Shown: piece after piece, positions 1-9,366 of the stretch
How the letters are laid out: each line of letters opens with the position of its first letter
Numbering within the stretch: the stretch's first letter is position 1
Assembly: GCF_025371035.1 (NCBI RefSeq)
Contig: NZ_JANZXB010000012.1
Coordinates: forward strand, 62,001 to 126,000
DNA: 64,000 bases
From: Sphingomonas sp. LC-1
GTDB lineage: Bacteria > Pseudomonadota > Alphaproteobacteria > Sphingomonadales > Sphingomonadaceae
Reading direction: 5' to 3'
The notes under the pieces: model-generated
Seen by the model: only the letters and a program-made list of their open reading frames with translations
Told to the model about the DNA's origin: nothing
Database searches by the model: none
Position numbers and translations under genes: made by a program

Positions 1-750
1 GGGGCGATAGGCATCGAAAGCCGCCGCGAGCCGCGCGGGGTCGGCCGCTTCCTCCAACTCGATCAGCGCCAGAGACCCGCCGACGAAGAAGGGCAGGAAC
101 AGGTCCGGCACCGAAAGATCGAAGCTGAGCCGGGTGATCCCCATGATCCGTTCGCCGGTGCGAAACCCCGGGATGGCCGCCATCGTCTTCAGAAGGGCCA
201 CCAGCGAGCCATGCTCGATCTCCACGCCTTTGGGGCGACCGGTCGAACCGGAGGTGAAGATGACATAGGCCAGCGTGTCGGGCGTGACCGGCGGCGTAGG
301 GAGGCAGAGCACGGGATCACGGTCATCCTCGGCGATCATCATCGGCACGCCCAGATCGCCCAGCATCGCGGCATAGCGTTGATTGGCGACGATCAGCGCC
401 GGGCGGGCATCCTCGACGATATGGGCGAGCCGGGTCGGGGGTGTCGTGGCGTCGATCGGAAGATAGGCCGCCCCGACCTTGAGCACGGCAAGCAGCCAGG
501 CGGGCAGATCGACGTCGCGCGACAGACAAAGGCCGATCAGGGGATGGTCCTCGGTCAGGGCATGAGCCAGCCGGGCTGCCAGTCGCTCGACCCGTTCCGC
601 GAGTTCGCGATAGCTATATCGTCTTCCTTGCGCCTCGACAGCGGTTGCATCGGGTTGGCACCGGGCATGATGCTGGAATGTTTCGGGAAGCGAGCGCCAT
701 GCCCGCGACGCGACATGCGTGACCGTCTCTTGCTGACGCAGCACCTTCAT
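1..750 (-). CDS. NRPS-type amino acid adenylation domain protein (5' part; runs off the left edge)
   Basis: The visible 250 residues are the N-terminal half of an ANL-superfamily adenylation domain, which activates an amino or aryl acid as its adenylate for loading onto a carrier protein. Core motifs appear in order: YSYREL (A1), LKVGAAYLPID (A2), the P-loop YVIFTSGSTGRPKGV (A3) and LSFDLSVPD (A4), whose Asp normally binds the substrate amino group. A2 and A3 read like NRPS domains rather than acyl-CoA ligases. The chosen ATG has a purine-rich AGGAAGGGG directly before it. There is no condensation domain ahead of it, so this is an initiation module or a stand-alone A domain; carrier and later modules would lie outside the window. 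It diverges from the glycosyltransferase at 868, and a phosphopantetheinyl transferase at 18633 could serve it. Confidence 0.85.
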   Translation of the reverse strand, partial: MKVLRQQETVTHVASRAWRSLPETFQHHARCQPDATAVEAQGRRYSYRELAERVERLAARLAHALTEDHPLIGLCLSRDVDLPAWLLAVLKVGAAYLPIDATTPPTRLAHIVEDARPALIVANQRYAAMLGDLGVPMMIAEDDRDPVLCLPTPPVTPDTLAYVIFTSGSTGRPKGVEIEHGSLVALLKTMAAIPGFRTGERIMGITRLSFDLSVPDLFLPFFVGGSLALIELEEAADPARLAAAFDAYRP

Positions 751-867
751 CCCCTTCCTGTTCCCTCGATCCGGTTCTGACCGGTGAGTATTTCATCGAA
801 GGAAGCGCCGGTCCGCGATATGTCGAATGATGCATTGCGGGGGGAACATGGCGGCTAGGCGGGAACC

Positions 868-2007
868 ATGGTGTTTCCCTCCCTTTCCCGCGATGCGCTA
901 CCCCGCGAAGAGGCAGGGGCCGAGCGGCCGAAACTCTTCCTCAACGGCAAATTCTATTCCGGCGGGACGAACGGCGTTCACCGGGTGGCCGACCGGCTGC
1001 TGCGCGAACTCGATGCGCTGGCGATCGCGGGGGCGGCTCCGGCGCGATGGGACATGCGGCTGCTTCTGCCGCAGGGGGCCAATTGGGCCCCGAGCTTCGC
1101 CGCGATCACCCCGATGCCCCAGCGGCGCGGCCATAGCCAATATTGGGAGCAGGCGATCCTGCCTTTCACGGCGCGTGGCGGTGTGCTGGCCAGCTTCGCC
1201 AACCTCGCGCCAGGATGGCACCCGCGTAAGGTGACGATGGTGCATGACGCGCAATTCCTTCTGTCTCCCGAAAGCTATGCGCGCAGATTGCGTTGGGGAT
1301 ATCGGCTGCTCGTGCCACGGGGTGCGCGGTCGAGCCGGGTCGTGCTGACCGTATCCGACTATGCGCGCGACAGCTTGGCGACGTTCGGCATCGCCCCTGC
1401 CGCGCGCACCCAGGTGGTTCATAACGGGGCGGACCATATTCTGGACGTTCCGGCCGATCAGTCGGTGCTGGTCGAACATGATCTGGTGCCCGGCGCTTAT
1501 GCCGTGATGTTCGGATCTGCCTCTGCCTATAAGAATGTCCGCATCGTCTTTGCCGCCTTTGACGATCCGCGACTGGCCGCAATGCCGCTGGTCGTGATCG
1601 GTCCTTCACGCCGGACGCTGGAGGCCGCCGGATTGCGGCCGCCAGCGGGCGCGGTGTTCGTCGGCGGGGTCGACGATGCCGGTCTGCGCGGCCTGTACGA
1701 AGGCGCGCATTGCCTGCTCTATCCCTCCCGCACCGAAGGTTTCGGCCTGCCCCCGGTCGAGGCGATGCTGTGTGGCTGTCCGGTCGTCGCGGCCCCGGCG
1801 GGGGCCATTCCCGAGGTGTGTCGCAACGCCGTGATCTATGCCGGAATGGACGATGTCGGCGAATGGGTCGGCGGCGTCCTGGCCCTGCGGGAGCCGGACC
1901 GGCGTGCCGCCAGGATTGCCGCCGGCCGGGAACGTGGTGGGCAGTTCACCTGGGCGGCGGCGGGCATCAGGCTGGCGGAGATATTGAACAGGGTCCTGAC
2001 GTCCTGA
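868..2007 (+). CDS. GT4-type glycosyltransferase
   Basis: This 379-residue protein has the GT-B fold of GT4 enzymes, which transfer a sugar from an activated donor to a growing lipid-linked repeat unit in the cytoplasm. The N-terminal segment SGGTNGVHRVA is the usual acceptor-side glycine loop. Near residues 289-300 lies EGFGLPPVEAM, the E-x7-E donor-binding motif, followed by GCPVVAAPAGAIPEV. The start is the ATG after a GGCGGGAACC stretch. Its end overlaps the opposing gene at 1967-3229 by 41 bases. It is the first plus-strand gene of the exopolysaccharide locus. The linkage made cannot be predicted. Confidence 0.9.
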   Translation: MVFPSLSRDALPREEAGAERPKLFLNGKFYSGGTNGVHRVADRLLRELDALAIAGAAPARWDMRLLLPQGANWAPSFAAITPMPQRRGHSQYWEQAILPFTARGGVLASFANLAPGWHPRKVTMVHDAQFLLSPESYARRLRWGYRLLVPRGARSSRVVLTVSDYARDSLATFGIAPAARTQVVHNGADHILDVPADQSVLVEHDLVPGAYAVMFGSASAYKNVRIVFAAFDDPRLAAMPLVVIGPSRRTLEAAGLRPPAGAVFVGGVDDAGLRGLYEGAHCLLYPSRTEGFGLPPVEAMLCGCPVVAAPAGAIPEVCRNAVIYAGMDDVGEWVGGVLALREPDRRAARIAAGRERGGQFTWAAAGIRLAEILNRVLTS

Positions 2008-3229
2008 CGCGACGATCGGCCCCGCGCAGGTCGAGACCGAAATGGCTCTCGGCCAGCTGGAAGAGGCGCGCCGCATGACGTTCGGGCGACAAGAACTGGC
2101 GCAGCTCTTCCCGCCGCCGCGTCGGGGCGGGGGGCGAGCCCAGCATATGGTTCAGGCGTGCGGCGAACAGGTCGGGCTGCCCCGGATCGAATAGCTGTCC
2201 GCCGCCGAACCGGCGGACCAGTTCACCCGCGCCCGCGCGGGCCGAAACCAGCACCGGCACGCCGGCCGCCATCGCCTCGGGGACGATCAGCCCCCAGGTC
2301 TCGTTCCACAGCGAGGGCAGGACGACGACGGCGCAGGATCGCATCGCCGCCGCCATTTCCTCGCGCGGCTGCCATGGCCGATGGGTGATCCCCGATGTGG
2401 TACCAAGCAGCGGCTCCAGCGATCCCTGGCCGACGAACAAGCCCGTCCGGCCCGTGGTTCTAAGCGTCTCGACGAGCAGCGCGACGCCCTTGTCCGGTTC
2501 CAGCCGTCCGAAATAGCCGACATCATAGGCCGGTTTCGGCGCGGAGGCGGGCGCGGCGTCCGGGAATTGCAGGGGGTTGTAGAGCACGGCATGGCGCTGA
2601 TCGGGCAGCAGCGGCATGGCGGTTCGCTGCGCATGTTCGGACAGGTGCAGGAAGAGGCGACGGTCGCGCGCGACCGGGATCGACATCTGCCGGACGGCGT
2701 GCCGCGCGAGGCGGCCGAGCTTCTGCACCCGACCCTGTCGGTCGCAGTTGGTCGTCAGGCAATGTCCGCTCATCGGCCGCCGGGCGCAGGGCTGACCTTT
2801 TCGAAAGTCGTAATAAATGCCGTTCGGACACGCCCAGAAATAGTCGTGCATATAGACCATGGTCGGAAACCGGCTGGCGATGCGCAGTCCGGCGGGGGAC
2901 AGATAGCGCGTCCATTGGTGGAGGATGACCAGCGTCGTGTCACGATCCATTCCCGCCAATTCGCTCGCCAGCGCGGCGTTGGCCCGCGAGTTGTATATGG
3001 TGCGCAGCATCGATCCGGCACCGCCGCCACGCAGGTCGCCGCCGCGCAGGTCGCTGAACCGATCGGGCTCGATCCCCGCATTGCCGCCGAAGCCCGCAAC
3101 GGCATGGACGTCCGCGCCCGCCGCTCGCAGCGCTCGATAACTGTCCAGCGCAGCATGACCGGCTCCGCCGCTGCCCGGCCCCTCACCGCCGATATAATCG
3201 GACAGCAGGATGACCCGTCCTTTACGCAT
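1967..3229 (-). CDS. GT4-type glycosyltransferase with Cys-rich insertion
   Basis: About 420 residues, GT-B fold. N-terminal VILLSDYIGGEGPGSGGAGHA is the acceptor-side loop; NETWGLIVPEAMAAGVPVL is the GT4 donor motif. After HDYFWACPNGIYYDF there is a cluster of cysteines (PCARRPMSGHCLTTNC), seen in a subset of GT4 enzymes and perhaps structural. A longer open frame exists upstream, but the ATG at 3227-3229 gives the conserved MRKGRVILL start and overlaps the 3' end of the preceding gene by 8 bases, so the two are probably translationally coupled. Likely one step of exopolysaccharide repeat-unit assembly. Confidence 0.9.
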   Translation of the reverse strand: MRKGRVILLSDYIGGEGPGSGGAGHAALDSYRALRAAGADVHAVAGFGGNAGIEPDRFSDLRGGDLRGGGAGSMLRTIYNSRANAALASELAGMDRDTTLVILHQWTRYLSPAGLRIASRFPTMVYMHDYFWACPNGIYYDFRKGQPCARRPMSGHCLTTNCDRQGRVQKLGRLARHAVRQMSIPVARDRRLFLHLSEHAQRTAMPLLPDQRHAVLYNPLQFPDAAPASAPKPAYDVGYFGRLEPDKGVALLVETLRTTGRTGLFVGQGSLEPLLGTTSGITHRPWQPREEMAAAMRSCAVVVLPSLWNETWGLIVPEAMAAGVPVLVSARAGAGELVRRFGGGQLFDPGQPDLFAARLNHMLGSPPAPTRRREELRQFLSPERHAARLFQLAESHFGLDLRGADRRVRTSGPCSISPPA

Positions 3230-4346
3230 GCGCCACCCGCCCCAGCCCGCTCGGCCCGCCTCGGGGTATCGGCGACAATTCGGCATAGAGCGCCGCCAGT
3301 TCGGCATTCATCCGCCCTGCAGTGAACATAGCCTCGTAACGGGCACGGCCCGCCGCACCCATGGCGCGCCAGGTCGGACGATCGTGGCGGGCGAGCGTCC
3401 GCATCAGCCGCGCCGGATTGTCGGGCGGCACGAGATAGCCGGTCTCTCCATCGACCACGATCTCCCGCAATCCCCCGACGTCCGAGGCGACGACCGCACA
3501 GCGCCCGCACATGGCCTCCAGCGCGACGAGGCCGAAACCCTCCCAGCGCGAGGGGACGACGACGACATCGGCGGCGGCGATCTCGGTCGCGACCTCGGAC
3601 AGGGAACGCCAGCCCAGATATTCGATCTGCGGGCTGCGTTTGCGCGGGGCGGTGGCGGGACCGGCCACGGCCTTGCCGATGACCCGTACCGCGACCCGGT
3701 CCTGGATCGGCTCGACCGCATCGAGCAACGTGTCGAAACCCTTTTGCGCATCGAGTCGCCCGACGAATAGCACGCGAACCCGCTCATCCTGCCAACGCGC
3801 CGGACGTTCGCTATGCAGGTCGGTGATACCGTTCAGGACCAGCGTCAGCGAGGAAGGGGCGATACCGATCCGCGCACCCTCGCGCCGTTCATGGTCGGAG
3901 ATCAGCACGATCCGGTCGGCGGCGGGGGCGAGCAGGCGTTCGATCCCCTCGACCAGACGCCGTTTCCACGCCGATGATCGTCGATCGAACGCCCAGCCAT
4001 GCGGGCAATAGATGATGCGGAAGGGCGCGCGTCCCCAGGCCCCGTACATCAGCCGAAGCACCGCGCCCGCGAAGGTGGAATGCGCATGGACGATGGTCGG
4101 TTCGAACCGCTGGATCGCATGGCGGATCGCGGCGGCCAGCGACATCATGCCGAAGATCGAACGATGGCGCCGCCGCCAGGGCATCAGCATCCGCCGGTCG
4201 ACTCCGCTCAGATGCGCGGCATGCTGTGCGGGGACCAGCGCGCGGACATGTTCCGCACCATAGCGCCGCGCCTGATCGTACAGGATTTCCGTCAGATAGG
4301 TCCCAACCCCGCCCTGCGCGGACTCGGCAATGTGAAGAATCCTCAT
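3222..4346 (-). CDS. GT4-type glycosyltransferase
   Basis: A 374-residue GT-B enzyme. It begins MRILHIAESAQGGVGTYL, the typical glycine-rich N terminus, and carries EGFGLVALEAM with following GGLREIV and GYLVPPDN, the standard GT4 donor half. Two ATGs are adjacent (4347-4349 and 4344-4346); the GGAGGG Shine-Dalgarno at about 4351-4356 suits the second better. Upstream in-frame ATGs would add about 35 unconserved residues. First gene of a two-gene minus-strand unit with the glycosyltransferase at 1967-3229, and divergent from the acyltransferase at 4480. Confidence 0.9.
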   Translation of the reverse strand: MRILHIAESAQGGVGTYLTEILYDQARRYGAEHVRALVPAQHAAHLSGVDRRMLMPWRRRHRSIFGMMSLAAAIRHAIQRFEPTIVHAHSTFAGAVLRLMYGAWGRAPFRIIYCPHGWAFDRRSSAWKRRLVEGIERLLAPAADRIVLISDHERREGARIGIAPSSLTLVLNGITDLHSERPARWQDERVRVLFVGRLDAQKGFDTLLDAVEPIQDRVAVRVIGKAVAGPATAPRKRSPQIEYLGWRSLSEVATEIAAADVVVVPSRWEGFGLVALEAMCGRCAVVASDVGGLREIVVDGETGYLVPPDNPARLMRTLARHDRPTWRAMGAAGRARYEAMFTAGRMNAELAALYAELSPIPRGGPSGLGRVAHA

Positions 4347-4479
4347 CATGCCCTCCGAAAAGCCGGTGATGACCCAGGGCCTAACCATGGCCTGCGGCGG
4401 CAACCCCATCATTTGACGTGACCGTGCGAGGCCCGGCGTGATCGGATGGCGCATGACGCATTATGATGTCGGAGGAGGA

Positions 4480-5637
4480 ATGGAGGGGGCGGTTCATCCG
4501 GTCGGGGTGGTGCCGACGCGGCGGACCTTGTGGACCGTCCAGGCGATGCGCGGGATCGCGGCGCTGATGGTCGTGATCGGTCATAGCCAAAGCGCGGCCG
4601 GACGGCTCATGGCCGCATCGGGCGAGCACTTCGTCCGGTCGACCGTCATGCCATGGGGGGCGGGGGTCGATCTGTTCTTCGTCCTGTCGGGCTTCATCAT
4701 GGTCCACGCCTCGACCCGCCTGTTCGGGCGGCAGGGGGCTCGCAGCGAATTTCTGCGGCGGCGATTGGTGCGGATCGTGCCGCTCTATTGGCTGGTGACC
4801 ACGCTGTTCCTGATACTGCTGGCGGCGGCGGCGCTGAAGGGCGGCGATCCTTTCCCCGGCATGGGGGCGATCCTCGCCTCCTATGCGTTTTTTCCGGCGG
4901 ACACCTATAGCGACGGGCGGTTCTTTCCGGTCTTCGATCTCGGCTGGACGCTCAATTACGAGATGTTCTTCTATACGCTGTTCGCGCTTGTCGTGCCGCT
5001 GGCCCGTCGGCGAGCGCTGGCGGCGGTCGGGGGCCTGTTGTCGGTCGCCGTCGTCATCGGCATGTTCGCGCCGGGGCCGTCGCCGCTCTGGTTCTGGACG
5101 CGACCGATCATTCTCGACTTCGGGCTGGGGTTGATCGTCGGTGCGCTGGCGGGGCGGGGGGTGAGGCTTTCGCGCGGCGTTCGTATGGTCCTGGCGCTGG
5201 TCGGCGTCGGCCTTCTGGTGGCCGATCCGTTCCGGATCTTCAACGGGCCCGTCGGCATAACCGTGGGCAATGGCTGGCCGCGCGTGCTGTGCGCCGGGCT
5301 GCCGATCGCGGCGATATTGGCGGCGGCGGTGCTGGGCCCGGAACCGGCGACGCCGCGCCTCCTAAGGCCTGTTTCGCACCTGGGAGATGCCTCTTATTCC
5401 CTGTATCTCTTCCACCCGTTCGCGCTGATCGTGACCGAAAAGCTGGTGCAGAAACTGGCCTTCGCGCGCGGTGTCGAGGGGTGGCAGTTGGTGCTGTTCA
5501 TGGTCGCCGTGGCGCTTGGCATCGCGCTGTGCGTCCATCGCTGGATCGAGCGGCCCATGACCGCCGAACTCGCGCGTCGCTTATCGCGCGCGGTCCCGCC
5601 CTTGCCGCGAACCGTCGCGGCGCATTCAGGAGAGTGA
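4480..5637 (+). CDS. Acyltransferase 3 family membrane protein (polysaccharide O-acetyltransferase)
   Basis: A 385-residue integral membrane protein of the acyltransferase-3 (OafA/ExoZ-like) family, which moves acetyl or other acyl groups onto membrane-bound sugars. QAMRGIAALMVVIGHS holds the conserved RGIAAL...H signature of the first helix, and VDLFFVLSGFIM is the second hallmark. About ten hydrophobic segments follow; the C-terminal one contains DASYSLYLFHPF. The start at 4480 is chosen because GGAGGAGG lies just before it; earlier in-frame ATGs lack a ribosome site. Two bases separate it from the next gene, so they are cotranscribed. It probably decorates the exopolysaccharide. Confidence 0.9.
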   Translation: MEGAVHPVGVVPTRRTLWTVQAMRGIAALMVVIGHSQSAAGRLMAASGEHFVRSTVMPWGAGVDLFFVLSGFIMVHASTRLFGRQGARSEFLRRRLVRIVPLYWLVTTLFLILLAAAALKGGDPFPGMGAILASYAFFPADTYSDGRFFPVFDLGWTLNYEMFFYTLFALVVPLARRRALAAVGGLLSVAVVIGMFAPGPSPLWFWTRPIILDFGLGLIVGALAGRGVRLSRGVRMVLALVGVGLLVADPFRIFNGPVGITVGNGWPRVLCAGLPIAAILAAAVLGPEPATPRLLRPVSHLGDASYSLYLFHPFALIVTEKLVQKLAFARGVEGWQLVLFMVAVALGIALCVHRWIERPMTAELARRLSRAVPPLPRTVAAHSGE

Positions 5638-5639
5638 CG

Positions 5640-6335
5640 ATGCAGAGCCTGCGCCATCGATTGCGCCATTGGACCGGACGAGCCGACGCTTTCGCACCGG
5701 AGCCGGGGCTGGAGGCGATCTATCGCGATCTGTTCCTGCGCGAGCTGGCAATGCTGGGGGAGCGGGACCGGTTCTTCCCCACCGGTGGGGCGGCCAATTA
5801 CAGTCTTCTCTATCTGATCCTGCGGATCGGGTTGGAGTTCCGGCCCACGTCCGTCCTCGATGTCGGGGCGGGGCAGAGCAGCCTGCTCTGGGCGATGCTG
5901 CAGAGACGCGGGCTGGTCGGCGAGGTGCTGACGCTGGAGAATGACGTTACCTGGGGTGAGCGGATCGCCGCACAGGTGACGCATGAGGTGTTGGTGACGC
6001 CGCTGACCACGCGTCAGGTCGGCGGACGTGCGGTGACGACCTATGACTGGGCTGCGGCGAAGGCTGGGCGCCGGTTCGAGGTGATCGTGTGCGACGGTCC
6101 GCGTGGTACGCCCAGCTATTCCCGTGCCGGTGTCTTGGCGATGCTGGAGGATCTGCCGCCCGACTTCGCGCTGATCCTCGACGATGCTGAACGCGACGGT
6201 GAGCAGGACACGGTGTCGGCGATCCATGCCCGGCTTCAGGCGGAGCGGATTGCCTATGGTGTCGGTGTGGTGCGAGCCGCCAAGACGCAGGTCGTCTTCG
6301 CGGGCGGACGATTCCTGCCGGCTACCTTCCTGTAA
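5640..6335 (+). CDS. Class I SAM-dependent methyltransferase-like protein
   Basis: A 231-residue soluble protein. SVLDVGAGQSSLLWAML is a good methyltransferase motif I (the SAM-binding glycine loop), and LTLENDVTWGERI sits where the acidic residue that holds the ribose hydroxyls is expected. RFEVIVCDGPRGT and FALILDDAERDGEQ resemble the catalytic-core strands of this fold. GGAG lies a few bases before the ATG, and the gene follows the acyltransferase with a 2-base gap, so it likely modifies a sugar of the same polysaccharide. Substrate unknown. Its 3' end overlaps the opposing flippase gene by 14 bases. Confidence 0.7.
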   Translation: MQSLRHRLRHWTGRADAFAPEPGLEAIYRDLFLRELAMLGERDRFFPTGGAANYSLLYLILRIGLEFRPTSVLDVGAGQSSLLWAMLQRRGLVGEVLTLENDVTWGERIAAQVTHEVLVTPLTTRQVGGRAVTTYDWAAAKAGRRFEVIVCDGPRGTPSYSRAGVLAMLEDLPPDFALILDDAERDGEQDTVSAIHARLQAERIAYGVGVVRAAKTQVVFAGGRFLPATFL

Positions 6336-7764
6336 CCGCCGTCTCCGGCGCCGTGCCGCGTGCCAGCAGCGCGGAGAGCGTGCGCCGGACATGCAGGTGA
6401 AGTGCAGCATAGCTGGCGAGCACCGTTGCGCCATATATCGCGGTCGCCCCGATCCAACCCGTCCAACTGCCCGGATGCGTGCCGCTGGTGACGGCGACCG
6501 CCAACACACCCGCGCCGGTCGCCAGAAGGGCAGGGGCCAGCGCCTTTGCGAGCCGGTCCGGGGTCAATCCGGTCAGGGCCACGGTCATCGTCAGGAAAAC
6601 GAGGCTGAGCAGCGAGATGGCGGCGGTATAGGCCTGGACCATCGCCATCAGGCCATGCGGCAGGGTGAGGACGAAGGTCGCGATCAGGATCGCGGTGTTG
6701 GCGACGCTCAACAGGAATTGCGCGCGCACTCGCCCCGCGATCATCAGCAGGGCCCCGTTATACGACGCGATCGCCTGCAACGCCCCCGCCGGGGCCAGCC
6801 AGGCGACGATTGCGGGCACCGCCGCCCAATGGCCGGACAGGAGGCTATGCACCGGAAAGGCCAGACCGAAGGTCAGATAGATCATTGCGGGCGTGACAAT
6901 CAGCGCCGTCGCGGACAATACGCCCTCCACCGTTGCCTGGGTTCGGGGCCCATGCGGGTCTTCGCCGCGCAGGGTAGAGAGGAGGATACCGCTGGTCGGC
7001 CAGGTGATCGCCATCAGCGGTGCCAGCATGAACTGATAGGCCAGCCCATACACGCCGACCGCCGCCGACCCCAGCCATGCGCCGATCAGCAGATTGTCGC
7101 TGTTCCGTGCCAGGAAGTTGAGGATGTTGTTCGCCAGCACCCAGGTGCCGAACGACAACAGCCCGCGTAGTTGCCCGAAGCCCATATTCGGCCGTAATTC
7201 CCGGCGCGTCGACCAGCAGAACGCCGCGACCCGCATCGCCTGGACCAACAGATTGTAGAGGACAAGCGACCAGACGCCCGCTCCCTGCCACGCCGCGGCC
7301 AGTCCGGCGGCGGCGGCGATGGCGATGGCGGCGGCCTCGATCTGCGCGATCCGGGCGTAACGAAGCTCGCGTTCCATCAGCGCGCGCGGGGTCGCGGCGG
7401 AGATGGAAAGGACGACCACGCCCGCCATCCCGGACATGATCGGGGCCAGCCCCGCCATGCCGATCGCCTGTTGCAGCGGCCAGGCCCCTGCGATTAGCAA
7501 CCCGGCGCAGCCCACGCCCCCGGCGATCATCGCCCCCATCGCGGCCCCCGCCTCGTCGCGCGAAAGGGTCGGGGCGCGGGTGATGGCGCTGGTCATCCCC
7601 AGATCGGTCAGCATCGCGATCAGCACAAGGAACGGCGTGGTGAAGACGATCAGTCCGTAATCGCCGGGAAGGACGAAGGCGGCGATGACAATGTTCATCC
7701 CGAACTGAACGGCGTTGCGATACAGGCTGAGCCCCGACATCGAGAGCATGTTCTTGGCAAGCAT
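6322..7764 (-). CDS. Polysaccharide flippase (Wzx / MATE-like)
   Basis: A 480-residue protein with about 12-14 hydrophobic helices and no large soluble domain, matching the polysaccharide-transporter (PST/Wzx) family that flips undecaprenyl-linked repeat units across the inner membrane. MSGLSLYRNAVQFGMN near the N terminus and the early LPGDYGLIVFTTPFL segment are typical of this family. The start at 7764 is preceded by GGGGAG at six bases; earlier in-frame ATGs lack this. It converges with the methyltransferase (14-base overlap) and diverges from the probable polymerase at 7831. With an initiating sugar transferase, a Wzc-like kinase and an export protein in the same locus, the pathway is Wzx/Wzy-dependent. 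Confidence 0.88.
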   Translation of the reverse strand: MLAKNMLSMSGLSLYRNAVQFGMNIVIAAFVLPGDYGLIVFTTPFLVLIAMLTDLGMTSAITRAPTLSRDEAGAAMGAMIAGGVGCAGLLIAGAWPLQQAIGMAGLAPIMSGMAGVVVLSISAATPRALMERELRYARIAQIEAAAIAIAAAAGLAAAWQGAGVWSLVLYNLLVQAMRVAAFCWSTRRELRPNMGFGQLRGLLSFGTWVLANNILNFLARNSDNLLIGAWLGSAAVGVYGLAYQFMLAPLMAITWPTSGILLSTLRGEDPHGPRTQATVEGVLSATALIVTPAMIYLTFGLAFPVHSLLSGHWAAVPAIVAWLAPAGALQAIASYNGALLMIAGRVRAQFLLSVANTAILIATFVLTLPHGLMAMVQAYTAAISLLSLVFLTMTVALTGLTPDRLAKALAPALLATGAGVLAVAVTSGTHPGSWTGWIGATAIYGATVLASYAALHLHVRRTLSALLARGTAPETAVTGR

Positions 7765-7830
7765 GGCGATCTCCCCGCTTGCCCATGCCCTGACCATGGC
7801 GCGGCCCCAGGCCATGCCTCATTTGAGGCA

Positions 7831-9366
7831 ATGGGGGACAGGCGGTGGCGTAAGCTCGGCGACATGGGCATCTCGACAAAGGGCGGCGTCGCCACGCCGA
7901 TGGATCGCGATGGTCCGGGGCCGCGTCCGCTGCCGCTGGGCGCGATGGTGGCGCTGGCCGCCGCACTGGCCCTCAACTGGGCACTGGCGGCGGCGCTGCC
8001 CAGCACCCTGTTCTCGGGTCTGTCGCTGTTGCTTTTCGTGGCGTTGCTGCTGCTGGTGGGGCGGATCAGCGCGGCGGGACTGATCCTGCTTCTCCCGCTG
8101 GTCATCACACGCGGCGCGACCCTGGTATCGTTGTTCGTGATCGAAGCGGGGGCCTATATGCCCGAGGTCAACCGGGCAGGGGAGGCGGGGGACGCCAGTG
8201 CGTCCTTCGTCGCCTTCACCGCCTTGTTCTTCCTGATCTTCGCGCTGGTCTTTGCCCGGATGGAGCGGTGGTTCCTCGCCTACGCGCGATCGCCGCTCCT
8301 GGATCGGTTGGTGGTCTGGCTCGGCTGGCCGGTGGTCGGGCTATGCATGGCATTGGGCGGACTGGCTTTCCTGCACGGGCTGCAAGGCGGTTTCCCATTG
8401 CTCGCCGGGGTGGACCGGTTTCTCTATCGCCGCGAATATAGCAGCGGGCTGGTCCTGATCCTGCTCGACAACAAGTTCCTGTTCGCCGCGATGCTGGGGG
8501 CGGTTGCCTTTGCGCCGCGATACCAGCCGCTGCTCAAGACGGCGGCGATCCTGACCTTTCTGGGGCTGACCGGGCTTTATTTCCTGTTCGGCGACAAGTT
8601 CTTCACCATCCTGGCCGAGGTCGCCTTCTTCGCCATGCCGTTGCTGCTCGCGCGGCAGGGGCGTCTGGCCGGCACGATGATGAGGCTGGCCGTGCCGGTG
8701 GTGGCGCTGCTGTGCGCGGCGCTGGGCGCGACGCTGTATATCTATTCGGGCTATGGCCGCTTGCCGCTCGACCGCACCGTCACGCTGGTCGGCGAGCGTA
8801 TCGCGGGACAGGGCGAACTCTGGTTCGTCGCGACCCGTGACGCACGCCGGATGACGCAGTGGGATGCGCATCTGGTCGACCGGAACCTCGATGCGCTGGG
8901 CGACAAGTCGCCGCCAGCCTCGGCCTTCGCCAATGGTGTCGAGACCTATTATTTCATCCAGCGTTATGCACCCGCCAAGCTGGCCGCCAGTTTCCGCAAG
9001 AATGGCGGCTGGGTTCAGTTGACCATGGGCACGGAAGCGATGGCGCTGGTCATGTTCGGCTATGCCGGTGTCGCGGCGGTCATGGCGTTTCTGGGCCTGC
9101 TGGTGGCGTTCGCCGCTTTGTATCTCCGCCGGGCCTTTGCGTCCGGCTTTCCGCTCAGCCTGTTCTTCGCGGTCTGGACCTTCCTCCAGGTCTATTTCTC
9201 GGCGCAACAGGCCTCGCTCTGGACCATCGCCGCGCCGGGGCAGATCAACCGCTTGCTTCTGTTCGCAACCATCGAGATCGTCCTGCTCGCGGTCAATCGG
9301 GCGCAGATCCTGTCCTATTGGGAGCGGGCCAGAGCGGCGATGTTCGCGGCGGGGCGAACGGCATGA
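7831..9366 (+). CDS. Probable polysaccharide polymerase (Wzy-like membrane protein)
   Basis: A 511-residue polytopic protein with roughly 10-12 hydrophobic segments and a large periplasmic loop around residues 285-395. No enzyme signature is visible, which is usual for Wzy polymerases. Its place beside the flippase, acyltransferase and glycosyltransferases supports the call. The start is uncertain: ATG 7831 has only GAGG at two bases, and ATGs at 7864 and 7900 are alternatives. It ends with an ATGA overlap into the GH99-like gene. It could also be an unrelated membrane protein, but the locus needs a polymerase and no better candidate is present. Confidence 0.7.
   Translation: MGDRRWRKLGDMGISTKGGVATPMDRDGPGPRPLPLGAMVALAAALALNWALAAALPSTLFSGLSLLLFVALLLLVGRISAAGLILLLPLVITRGATLVSLFVIEAGAYMPEVNRAGEAGDASASFVAFTALFFLIFALVFARMERWFLAYARSPLLDRLVVWLGWPVVGLCMALGGLAFLHGLQGGFPLLAGVDRFLYRREYSSGLVLILLDNKFLFAAMLGAVAFAPRYQPLLKTAAILTFLGLTGLYFLFGDKFFTILAEVAFFAMPLLLARQGRLAGTMMRLAVPVVALLCAALGATLYIYSGYGRLPLDRTVTLVGERIAGQGELWFVATRDARRMTQWDAHLVDRNLDALGDKSPPASAFANGVETYYFIQRYAPAKLAASFRKNGGWVQLTMGTEAMALVMFGYAGVAAVMAFLGLLVAFAALYLRRAFASGFPLSLFFAVWTFLQVYFSAQQASLWTIAAPGQINRLLLFATIEIVLLAVNRAQILSYWERARAAMFAAGRTA

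Noticed and set aside
211-780. A 189-codon plus-strand frame at the left edge
   Set aside because: The minus strand carries ordered adenylation-domain motifs over the same bases.
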